Positions 34,986-48,200 of a stretch of 64,000 bases of DNA are shown piece by piece. The stretch is from Siphonodentalium dalli (taxonomy: Eukaryota > Mollusca > Scaphopoda > Gadilida > Siphonodentaliidae). The position numbers and the translations under genes were made by a program. The notes under the pieces are model-generated. The model did no database searches and was not told the DNA's origin. It worked only from the letters and a program-made list of their open reading frames with translations. The stretch spans positions 278,281,614-278,345,613 of the forward strand of contig CP136064.1 in the NCBI GenBank assembly GCA_032622095.1, given 5' to 3'. Numbering within the stretch: the stretch's first letter is position 1; each line of letters opens with the position of its first letter.

Positions 34986-35371
34986 GAAAACTGCTAACAT
35001 TCAGTATTATGGGCAGGATGTTGATTTCACTATGTAATGATTGTGGTGGGTTAATTTTGATGATTTATAATGATTGGTCTAACATCCGATTTATGTTTCT
35101 TGATTATCGTGTAGTCGGGAATAGTGGTATAACAGTGGTATAACAGTGGGCTGATGGTTGATTCTGTAACCACTCTCCATTATCGTGTAGTCGGGACTAG
35201 TGGTATAATAGTGGACTGATGGTTGATTCTGTAACCGCTCTCGATTATGACATGAATTCTTTACAGGAGACTCTACTGCAATGGTGGCGCCATCTAAAAA
35301 TAAATCATAATCTGACATTGAAGTTTCAGTGACCAGACCACAATATGTGCAGACCATATGGTGGAAATTTA

Positions 35372-35590
35372 TTAACCCTTCCATAAATGGAGCTTCCTGA
35401 TATTTTGATATGCCAATTCATTATCTTATATATGCGAGTCTCCCATTGGGAACCTGGCATATATAAGAGAATATATTGGCCTAACAATATTTAACATGAC
35501 CTTGTAAGCCAGTGAATACTCTGCATATATGCGTGTCTCCCACAAGTCTTTAATGCTGCACCAGCACGACTCCCGTCATGAAAGTGTTAA
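35372..35590. mobile_element. Family B TTAA-type twin-hairpin MITE, degraded
   Basis: It starts TTAACCCTTCCATAAATGGA and ends CGTCATGAAAGTGTTAA. The second hairpin lacks its right arm. Confidence 0.8.
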
Positions 35591-36139
35591 CTTCCCTGTG
35601 TTGTAAATCTACACACGATTGCACATGAAGATCAGTAAAATCACAGCATTATGAATTTAATTCTAGCAGCTCAGCATCAATATATAATCTGTACGTACAA
35701 AATTCATGATGCTAGATGGACACCGGCAATACTGCATTTAAATCAAGGATGTAAATTCATGTCAAAAACCTTTTCAACAGACGGTCAATTAAAAAAAGGT
35801 AAATATGTTTTAAAGCATTCTATACTGAATGGATTCTATTATTCATTTGGAGGAATGTTCAAGTAGTAAAAGCAGACGACAGACAGACAGAAAGAATATG
35901 TAAGTGCCGATTTATATCAATTGGTGGGAAATGATCAGAAAATAAGTTCAGTAAATGACCTATTGATGAACTTATTATCTGAACATTTCCTAAGGGAACT
36001 ACTTGTCAATAAATATTTAGCATAGAAAAGTTAAGAGCATGCACAAGGGCCTGAGAGACAAAAGTTTACCATGTGCACATCTGACCTGATTTATACTTGA
36101 AATGTCTTAAATCCAAACCAGAATAAATAGAATTTCATT

Positions 36140-36254
36140 CTATGATATCCTTACCACAGAAAGCTGTCCATTCTTGCCTTTCTTTATGCTGTATGTATCA
36201 CCTTTCGTAAATTCTATACAACCCTGCTTACCACTGGCCATGTCATGAACAATC
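36140..36254 (-). CDS. MYO1C: Myosin I terminal coding exon
   Basis: The acceptor is TTCTTTCAG. It encodes [31 protein letters not shown], then SVVRIS and TAG at 36142-36140. A GTAAGG overlaps the last codons and could act as a donor, but reading through gives a normal TH1 end, so this is taken as the last exon. Confidence 0.85.
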
Positions 36255-39200
36255 CTGAAAGAACATAAAGAAGACAAACCCTCATTCAATTTGATACTTA
36301 TTTTTTAACATTTGAATTTCAACTGATTCCGCAGAACTTCACTTTGATTAATTTGCTTATCTCCTTGTTCAAATAGATAATGATTTTCTATTGATTAACA
36401 CAAACTCTGGTGCATGAAATAATATTTCTACTCAAAAACTAAATTCTCTATATGAAAGCTATAATTGGATTGGTTGGGGTTACTTTCACTTTAATTATAC
36501 CACGGAACTCATTTTACAATGTGCCAGATTTATTGGCTGATGAAGGATACTGCAATGAAATTACATCACTAAATACACATTACATGTTAAAAGTTATATG
36601 TACATGTGGATGAACATGGCTGTTGTGATCTCTGGAACAGGAGTGAATGTTTATTGTTCACCTCCATCAAATTTGGAGAGCATATATACAAAAGACAAAT
36701 GTACATATATAAGTATGCATGACAATATGTGAACACAAAACAACTTGTGTGCACAGAACACTATTGAATTAGACATTGTAAGACACGTACAATTATATAG
36801 TAAGTTATATGTTATATTTGCGTGCGATGGCACTTGCATTGCACTGACGATGCCATGTCACACACATATGGTTATGTTATGAAATTTAATAATTTCAGTG
36901 TCCAATATCGTAAATGTTTTGCAAATGTATCTATATCACATGCGTCCGGTCTAGATGTATGTACCGCATTCGTTACAGTATAACTGTTACAGATATACGA
37001 AATAGATAAACATCTCCTGCGTGTACGTGGTATATATACAACTCGTAGTGTTTATATTTGTTACATGAAATTAGACTTGTGTTGCCATATTGTGCGATCA
37101 TGGACAATGTATAATTTTATATACACATGTAATATCACATGGAAATGGCCCATCCATTAATTAATAATTTCTTAACAAAGAAAATATAATTTCAGCAAGC
37201 CTTGAAGTAGTGTGTCTGTCATTTGCAGAATGAGGTCTTCAGAGGGTAAATTTAGTGACACTATCCCGCATGACGGGCTATCAACACCAAATTCACCCTC
37301 TGGGAACCTCATTCTGCTTAGGCCTCAACCGCGATGGGAGACCTAGGATCATATTGAAATTTCCCCAGTTGAAGTTTGTGATGTTCACTCATGATTCACC
37401 TCGATTATGCATTGTATCTTCTGAAAATTAGGGGACAAAGAAACTGAACAGAAGGGGAAAAAGTAACTAAAATGTTATTTGAGACTATAGATACTTCACA
37501 GAAGATGAAGCCTAAGCAGAATGAGGTTCACATAAGGTGAACTTGGTGATGCTAGCCCATTGTCCGGGATAGCATCACTAAATTCAACCTCTGGCAACCT
37601 CATTCTGCAAATGACAGACACACTATTTGCAGACTTTATTTTAATACTCACACTCCTTTAGAATCAACCTTAACCAGCTCAGATCTCTTTGATGCCAGAA
37701 CGATCTTAGTTACAGCCTCTATCACGTAGTCACTCTGTAGAATGAGGTCACCCTGGATAACACCATATATGGACAATAATTAATAAATAAAGGTTACAGC
37801 CTCTATCACGTAGTCACTCTGTAGAATGAGGTCACCCTGGATAACACCATATATGGACATTAATTAATCGCTTACACCAGAAGTTGCATAAAACATCTCT
37901 CTTCAAGTAAGAAATCATTAATCACTTCCCAATTAAGGCAGCTGCTTTCACAAGAGGGGGCATCAGACTGTATTCTCCGGTTTGTGGTGCTGCATGAGTT
38001 CATGCAAGTGATAAATACATAACACAGTGTATAGAAGAGGATTCACTTCAGTATGCACTGGGTGACTCTTGTAACCCACCTCAAATTACTTTCAGAAACA
38101 TCCAATGGATAATCAGGAAATTTGTTTCTCTACCTAATGAATGACTCCACAGCCAGTCATAAGGGTCGGGGCATAGCATTTGCAAGGAGACATAAATACC
38201 TGTGCTTATGTAAAATTTCAGGAAGCTCCAGTCATAGATGGTTATAATATAATTATGTGTTGATATACAGCTTACCTTGAAGCCATTTTCAGGAATGTTG
38301 GAGTTTATCACAAAGAAGCCATCAGTTAGTGGACTCAGATGTATAGCTAAAAAAGAAGGAAGGAAGACATGTTAGAACATACAATGATAAGTTGGATGAA
38401 GGGATGATTATTTTACAAGCAAATTTCTTTTGTTGAAATTTACCGTCTAAGAGTGATATCCTACCAGAAAAATTTACAATACCGGCTGGTAACTCTCAGT
38501 GATAGGACAAAAATATCATTCTCACATGCTTATGTAAATTATTTACCCCTTTAATAACCTTGTGCATATACCATTCCTGGAATACCCACCCACCCCCTGT
38601 GAATGATATGTAAGTCATAAGTTCCCAAAATATCATTGTACATTATGTACTGCATCCTATCATTCTCACATACTCATGTAAATTAATTAGCCCTTTAATA
38701 ATAATAAAGAAGACCCAATTGCAATGTTGCTGAACGACAGAGATTGATGCAAAACTTACCATTAATTTGATTGAAAGGGATCTTGTCTTTAACTTTGAAG
38801 TCTTTTTCGCTTAAGTCATAGATATTGTGGTCAGTAACAATCATTACACGATTTCGGGCTTTGTATCCATGACGATCAAACTTAGTTACTGCAGCACAAT
38901 ACTGAAGAAAAACAATATTGAACGTTCAAAGTCATGACATATAATACATAAAGACTTCATCAAATTCCGTTTAAAGCCTGATTTAACTAGAGGTGTGACT
39001 GTCCCAATGGGACTACGGATACCCCCCTGTTTTTAAAATACTAAGATGTTTCACATGTCAGTAAACATTTAGTTAAAATAATAAAATAACAGTTCCCATT
39101 GCAGGTGTACAACCATAACCCTAATCTTAAACCTATTGACCAAAAAAGGTAGGAATAAAAGCTCTGACAAAATTATGCATGTTGCAAAAAAGTTTCTAAG

Positions 39201-42200
39201 TCGAAAAAGGCGGATAACTCCACCAAAAAATGTCGGACAGACGTCATAATCGCAGGTGCACAAGTTCCCATGGTACTAAATATCTGTGCCACGTTTTAAA
39301 AAAATTGACCGAAAAATGTAGGAATAAAAGCTCGGACAAAAGTATACATGTTGCGAAAATTTTCTAAGTCGAAAAAGGGGGGATAACTGCACCAAAAAAA
39401 GTCCGACAGACGTCATAATCGCAGGTGCACAGGTTCCCATGGTGGTTGATGTCTGTGCCAAGTTTCACGGAAATTGATCAAAAAACGACTGAGAAAAACT
39501 CCGGACAAATTTGTGTCCACGGACGGACGACGGACTGACAAGCTGACTCCAGTATACCCCCCCCTAACTTCGTTGCGGGGGGTATAATAAAAGGCCACTA
39601 GGCCACATGTCCCGTGAATAAGGTGGCTTTATTTGATCGGTGGCTTTGGTAGAAATTAAAAAACCAACTATCAATGTTGGCTTCATATTTGATTTATAAA
39701 CACCAAAATAAGAAGAGGTGGCTTTTTGTGATGTTGGTTTTTTTTATAAACAAAGTCAAAATTTATGGTCTTGAAGAAAATATTTCTGCTACAAAAAAAC
39801 TTCCTCCTCGATGATAACAATATATTTCTTAGTTGTTGTCTTTTCCTTAATAATGTACTTCACTGTAGGTGAATGTCCCAACTCAAAATTGCATGCTTTT
39901 CTCTGACTTTTGTGAATCAATATCGCAATAAACAATAAATTAATTACCCAAGAAAATGCCATAATTGTATGCGACGAGAAGCAAAATCACTCACAAATTC
40001 ACTTAAATTGTGAAATTTTGAGTTGTGGGACCTTCACCTACAGTGAAGTACATTTTTAAGAAATAGATAATAACTAACAAATATATTCCCTGCATTATTA
40101 TTTTTCGACTTTATAAGTTTCCCTGTCAAAACTTCAAAAAAAGTTCCAAGGTTTTGTACTGGTGGAATATGATCTCTACGGGCGTTAGCCAGAGTAGAGA
40201 TTCATGGCATGATCTAAAAATGGGCATAACTCTGTCAGAAATGGTCACACCAGATGCAAATTCAAACGTTTCTCATATGACGACCAAATACCAAGATTCA
40301 TCAGATTCTATGAAATACTACATTCAAGTCATCTTCCGGACAAGAAAATAATCGGCAAATATAAGTAGAAAATAGATAGTTGTATCGCATTTAAGTCAAG
40401 GTAATTTTTTTTAAATAAAGAATTAATTCTCATTCAAATTCATACCTTGATTTTCTCATTTGGTTCTTTGATTGTTGCTTGGAACACACCATTCTTTAAA
40501 GCTTCGTGGTGAGCCGCTAGGAGGGGAAAATAGACAAATAAGTGAAAGGAGAAGACACACAGATGTAGACTCATTTCAGTGTGAATTCTAACTGATAAAA
40601 TTAATGACAATGGTATTCATTCTGATTTGGTGCAACAAATCATCCAACCACTTATATGTCTATGGTGGTCTCTTCTAAAAGCAGCCTATAAACTTATCAG
40701 ATTTACATCTCTAGATATCGTATGTCAATTTCATTCTGTATTGATGGGATTCCCTTTATTGCATTGGTCATGTCTGACTGGGTGTTATTGCATTGGTCAT
40801 GTCTGACTGGGTGTTATTGCATTGGTCATGTCTGACTGGGTGTTATTCCATTGGTCATGTCTGACTGGGTGTTATTCCATTGGTCATGTCTGACTGGGTG
40901 TTATTCCATTGGTCATGTCTGACTGGGTGTTATTCCATTGGTCATGTCTGACTGGGTGTTATTCCATTGGTCATGTCTGACTGGGTGTTATTCCATTGGT
41001 CATGTCTGACTGGGTGATATTCCATTGGTCATGTCTGACTGGGTGTTATTGCATTGGTCATGTCTGACTGGGTGTTATTGCATTGGTCATGTCTGACTGG
41101 GTGTTATTCCATTGGTCATGTCTGACTGGGTGTTATTCCATTGGTCATGTCTGACTGGGTATTATTCCATTGGTCATGTCTGACTGGGTGTTATTCCATT
41201 GGTCATGTCTGACTGGGTGTTATTCCATTGGTCATGTCTGACTGGGTGTTATTCCATTGGTCATGTCTGACTGGGTGATATTCCATTGGTCATGTCTGAC
41301 TGGGTGTTATTGCATTGGTCATGTCTGACTGGGTGTTATTGCATTGGTCATGTCTGACTGGGTGTTATTCCATTGGTCATGTCTGACTGGGTGTTATTCC
41401 ATTGGTCATGTCTGACTGGGTGTTATTCCATTGGTCATGTCTGACTGGGTGTTATTCCATTGGTCATGTCTGACTGGGTGTTATTCCATTGGTCATGTCT
41501 GACTGGGTGTTATTGCATTGGTCATGTCTGACTGGGTGTTATTGCATTGGTCATGTCTGACTGGGTGTTATTGCATTGGTCATGTCTGACTGGGTGTTAT
41601 TGCATTGGTCATATCTGACTGGGTGTTATTGCATTGGTCATGTCTGACTGGGTGTTATTCCATTGGTCATGTCTGACTGGGTGTTATTGCATTGGTCATG
41701 TCTGACTGGGTGTTATTGCATTGGTCATGTCTGACTGGGTGTTATTGCATTGGTCATGTCTGACTGGGTGTTATTGCATTGGTCATGTCTGACTGGGTGT
41801 TATTCCATTGGTCATGTCTGACTGGGTGTTATTCCATTGGTCATGTCTGACTGGGTGTTATTGCATTGGTCATGTCTGACTGGGTGTTATTCCATTGGTC
41901 ATGTCTGACTGGGTGTTATTCCATTGGTCATGTCTGACTGGGTGTTATTGCATTGGTTGTGATGTAACTGCTAATTGCAAGGTGGAATCTGGTCTCTTTA
42001 AAAAGCTAATGACAATTACAGTTTCTTAATTAATTATATTTAAATGATGAGATCTGAGGTCAATTATAATTTATGTTGCCAATTTTCTAACGATATCAAC
42101 TCTGGAACTTCAGTCTGAACCTAGGTCTCCATAGCAGTTGAGGCCTCAGTAAAATGAGGTTCCCTGAGGGTGAATTTGGTGATGCTAGCACACTGTGTGG

Positions 42201-45200
42201 GATAGCATCACTAAATTCACACACATTCTGCAAATGACAGACACACTCTTTCAAGGCTTGCACAATACATTAGGCCATACAAAGTGAATTTTCCTGTTTC
42301 TCAGGTCTGAAACATGGTCCGAAACCCTGCCTGTGGAGCCTTTTTATTCGCGGTTTATATGTCCGAAAAATTATAATCGGTATGACATAACTGATGTAAG
42401 TTCATACATACTGCTCTGAACTGAGATCAAACATAGCCATTTCCGGATTCAAATTTCCGATTAAATGCACGACCATCGTGAGGGATTGCATCTGCAAACT
42501 CATTAAAAAATGTGTCAATGATACGTTATTGGGTGAAGTAAATCATAAGGAGTCTTAACAACTAACTTTTGTCGATATTTATTTAGGTAATAATGGTCAC
42601 AGGCAACTGATATTAAACCAAGAGCTAACCGATCCAGGGTGGAATGACATCAGTTGTGCTGTGCCCCAGCAATAAAAAATTAAATTAAAAAAACCATGCT
42701 CGCATGCTTTTAAAGACATGTTATGGACTTCTTCGGGTGAAATTGATCAGTTAGTACTTGGGTGCTATGCCAACCATGGGAATGTAGAATTCTATTAACA
42801 TGGCAGAAAATATCAAAGAAATAGACCATACCACTCCATAGAAAACATCGTCTGAACTGCGCTTAATTGTAAATATTTACATCTTGATACATGACCCAAT
42901 ATCAGCGATAAACTAGCACAAATGATTTTGACATCGAGAGTCATTGCATTTAATTAATATTTAAGAATGTTGTCAATTTGGACTAATATTCATAAAAAAA
43001 TAACTACATTGAGCAACATTTATTCTCCATTTCTATTTGATTACCCTACTGGAGTGTTTCACATCACTTTAAAAAAACTTTTGACCTGAGAAATGGGAAA
43101 TTGACATTGCATGGCCTTATCTTAAGAGTTTTTATCAGACGATATCTATTTAGTGATTGTCTTGTTTATTTAACTACTAAGGTAGTAATGATATGGATAA
43201 GTTCCCTACAAGTATTCAACAAATAAGTTCTTGTATGCATCGGATTACATACTCACCAGATCGGCTGTCGATAAATGGATCTTTGATGCTGAATGGATAA
43301 CACTCCTTCTGACCTTTAAATAATTTCTCTGCAACGATCTTCTGCTCAAACTGCGTAAAAAATTAATGGAAACAATATGCATGTTATTTTATATTTGGTC
43401 ATGGCATGTAACTTGAAAATAACAGTTGAAAACCATAACCTTTTTAGTGGATATGGGGTCAGGATAGGTGGGACAAATTTGGTTCCTATCAGAGTGTGCT
43501 TTTTGTAAATATTTTACATTCTCTAACATTAAACACACAATTACAGAAGATGATAATTAAAATCAACAAGCCCTTCATCGAAGACAATAAATAACAAACT
43601 TTTATTAAATTGGTAAGAAAATGTTTGACGAGATTGTTTCATGGATAACATGATTATTAGTAGAGGCTCTTATGTACTCCCGTGTGCACTTTGTGAAGAA
43701 ATATAGCGACTATGCCAATGACGTTGCTTGATATCTCAGGCACCAGAAAACACATGTTAGACACCTTGGGGTCGCGACTGGGTGGATTTATGACGTCATC
43801 AAGATGGCCGCCATACACAATTTCACAGTATGTACTTAGTCAGTTTGATTAATATCTACTTGTAAATTTATTATATAAATTTGATTATCTCACCACTGAC
43901 GTGAAACTAATACCCCATACTTCCATTTGACAGAAAAAGTGGCCACCAAAAACCAAGATGGCCGCCAAAATGGCGACCGAAATTCGGAAAATTGATGATT
44001 TTTCACACTTTCCTCTTGAATCATTAACCGATGTTTGAAATTTGTAACGAATAAAGACCTAAATTTGAATAAATTCTAGTATCCAACCATTTCTACAACA
44101 TAATATGTCATATTTCGGATCTCATTCCTGTCAGCTATCTATAAAATGTGAATTCAAAAATGTGCTATGAAAGTTAACCAAAATTCAATTATATGATTCT
44201 AGCCAAGAGTTGAACAGAAAATAACTGAATTTGATGAAGATAATGTAAAAATGTTTTAAATATGTAAATTGCCATATAGTTACACTGAAAATAATGCATA
44301 TTCGTTTAAGATGGCGGCCAAGATGGCTGCCAAAATGGAGAAATCACCAAAATCTGTCCAATTTTTATTAATATCACTCATGTGTTGGGGAAAAGTAAAT
44401 ATATGTGAATATGTGCTACTTTTTCGCGGACATCCATGGACTTATGGAATGAATTGTAAATTTGGTGAACCATACAGCTGCTTATACCCGAGAATTCAAC
44501 AGAATTATACCACGAAAATTAAGTCAAATCATCTTCATGGCAGCCACACAAATTTGCAGAATGGGCACTGAGTGAGGAAGAAAATTTAACACAGAAAATG
44601 AAAAATATTTCTACGGCAATGATAAAATTGCACCAAGCTTTCTTTTGAAAGAACAAGATTGATAAAAAAAACCAAGATGGCTGTCAAAATGGCGACCGAA
44701 ATATAGAAATATAGAAATGTGTTGAATTGTTACACATGCCACTTACATCATTTTCGGTTATTTGTAAACTGTGGCGAGTAGGAATTGTCTTTGCTTTTAT
44801 CAGTCATGACACCAAGTACTTTGAAAAACATATTATGCTGTAATTTGTGTCTAATTGTTGTCCATACTCCGAAAAATGCAAATTAAATAATTCGCTATGT
44901 AATTTCACAAATAAACTTGTTTCTCGAGGTTCTAGATTAACATTGGATATAAATAGGCATAATAAAACAAACAAAAGTGTACACAGTTTTAAATATCGTT
45001 AGTGTCATTCAATTACACTCGACATTGATCTATTGACCCAAGATGGTCGCCAGAATGGCCGCCAAAACTCACAGTTATAAAATGTGACAAATGTTTATAT
45101 TCTCAAACGGCATTTAGCAAATGAGTTGGATATATTCGCCCAATCTAAATTAGATACTATCATGTTAAGGTATATTGTGACTATGTTTGACCAAACATAG

Positions 45201-48200
45201 TTTGTTTATAATCGAGAATATATCAGAATGGACTCTTAGAAACCTAACATGAAATTGCCCAATATAATTTAAACGATCCTGCCCTTTTCCTGGGAAGGAA
45301 GTCAAACCAGATATGTGCTGACTATCATTATAAGGGCATAACGAGTACTCGAACGCAAAAGAATCCCTGCAGTCATAATACAGACATAACTCCAACTTTA
45401 TGGCTATATTATTTCGTTTGGGGCAGATCTGCTTTATTCGTTGCCTATTCTTGATTAATTGTTGACCACGTTGATTTCGCCCGGCCACAAAAATTTAGAA
45501 GATTCAGGAAAAATATCACACCTTGACTTCATCGAAGTCTAAGTTGCATTGCTATCATACTGCCACCGGGAAATATAATTGCTCAACTTAGAAATACACA
45601 GGCATTACATGTTAGTGCAAACATTATTTCGTATCTAATTATGAAACAGTTGTGTCTAATAAGATACAATAAGGGGATATTGCATTGTTCAGTTTCTTGT
45701 TTTTGGCATATCTGTGTTTCATCACCCGAAATTCGTTTGAATGGTTGAGACATTGTCACACTTATCAAGACGTGAGTCAGCACATGTACCACTCTTGTTA
45801 CTTCGTCCAATAGATGGTCACATTGATGGTAGCCTAACTACAACCAACTCACCCCAGCAACTACAGTTGAATTAAAAACTCATCTCGCAAGCTAACAGAG
45901 CTCACCACAAAACTCTCCAACTGCATATCAGAGACTCCATATAGAATGTTTCTTTCGGTTGTGGAATGGAGAGTCCATAATACAGATTTAATAAATAAAT
46001 GTCAATACGGCCGCTGACCTCATAGCAAATACATTGCATATTCACTTCGATGTAGTCTAACAGAACTGTGCACGTAACCGAGTTAATGCTTGTCAGTTTA
46101 TTTTAGAATATGTCAAAACATCAGTATCGGGCAAAAATAGCCTAAGGTTTGTCATTCTCCATGTCGAGTCCAGCAAGTGACAATAACGGCACCTCAACTT
46201 CTTCCTGGTTGTCAATGAACAATATCGTGAAATCAAAATGCCTATGCCTAGTGCCTGGATATTTAGTGATGAAATACCTCATCGAAACACCAGAAGTTAA
46301 CCTTGGTCCATGCCATATGATGCTGAATCGAACTAATGAATACAGTGACGGGTCATCAAGATAATTTAATGGAACGTTTATTAAGATTTCTTGCAAAACG
46401 TCGACATGGGGACATTCATTAGCATTATACATCAACTGTTAGTTCACAGAAAGTAAAGATCTTCGAATCACAGAAACCCCGCAATCTCGAACGAAATCCT
46501 TTAATTGTCCATCGAATAAATGTAGTTTATAGAATTTGCTGGCAAACCGTACAACCATAATAGTCGGATCCACAAGTAGGCCAATAACAAGCTTGGAATA
46601 TAGATACTGCGCAAAAGTTGGTAGTAATAGATAACAATGTTATTCTTGAATTGAGAGAATATTGTGGATTGTTAGCTATTTGAAGAGTCCATAACTGAAA
46701 TATACTTCAACTATTGCTCAGGAAGGTATAATATTACAACGTTTAACGACCTGAGTTTTCTGCAGACCTGATTACATTGTAGTGGGATATCAAATGTTCC
46801 TGTATAAAACATCTGGAAAGAATACTACAAACTTTCCACCCAATAATAATACATGTACCCCAACATGTCGGTGAGTTGAATTGCCTCTACAGCCAAGTCG
46901 AACTGTGCATTGGTGCGAAAATTATTATCAATTTTATCTGGAACATTGCCGATAGCCGATACAATTACAGAAATGCAGGCATTTAAAGAAAATTTGGTGT
47001 GAATATGTTTCTTGTATGACATTTTGATGAGACATAACGCAAGCATGAACGAACTTCGATAACACATGTGACAAATATGACATAAGTGCATAAGTTCTGC
47101 ACATGAAGATGGGGATCATACACGGAACGAACTTGTAGTATATGCGATATCCAGAAAACTATCTCTGTGGAACTTAAATACACATGTATACCAATTGAAC
47201 TCATTATATGAGGCTATCTTCCTACCCTAGCTCGATCAAAATCACCCATGCTTTCGCAAATCTTGGGTCTGGAGTCAGTGAGTTAACCAGAGCTGTCCAG
47301 AGCTCCACAACAGTTTCTGTTTTGGTACGAACCTGAACATAATTTATCTCTAGTCGCTATATATCGCATGTAATAAGCAGAGGTCTGGTAGAAATCCGCC
47401 GATGCTATTCTTCTTCGCAGAAGACAGATATAGCTCACATCTGAACGCTCTCGTTTGGTAGTCTGCGACAAAGCAATTACTGTCATATAATCCCCTGATG
47501 CACACACAATATGAACTAGATGTTATTCAAGGACGAGCAATTGTAAAAAAATTCAGTTTCACAAAAGTATACCCTGTGTTTTCGTATATGTATATTAATA
47601 AGAACGAATCACACAAATATTAGCTCCTATTCTTATATTTGGACTTAGTATACACTAATTATTAAGCTTGTTAACATGGAAGATGTCTGTAATGTCAACG
47701 CATTATATGCCGCTACTGTTTTTGGGTACTGCATTGTGTGATGTCCATTCAATTAATTTCCGTGAGCAGCTGAATTTCGGTAGAATTGACTTAGTACGAT
47801 GGCATTACATGAGCAATACGGGAGTCAAGTGAAAAAATTCTTAGCCAAACCCCATAAGGGGGGGCGATATCAAGGGGAAGTAATTAAAGTATTGCTCAAT
47901 ACCGACAGCCTTATAGTTGAGGTAGGGATTTTTTTTCCAGTCGAGTCACCCAAATCAGGACATTTCCGCTGTACATGTAATGATGGATGTAATCAGCATA
48001 TATTCAGATTTGGATATTTTCAAATAGGTCAACATCAGATGAATTTATCTACTTTTCATGGTTTCTGTTTCCATTCTCATGAAATCTCGGATATAAGCAG
48101 CTACTGTTCGCAAAATATTCATATTGTATCAGATTGTATCAGCATTCCTGGCACTTTTGTCAACAGGGGAACAAATGTGTTTACTAGTAGTCACTGAAAC

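Noticed and set aside
40757-41957. CRISPR-like array of 29-bp repeats
   Set aside because: The units are head-to-tail with no spacers, and the sequence is eukaryotic intron DNA.
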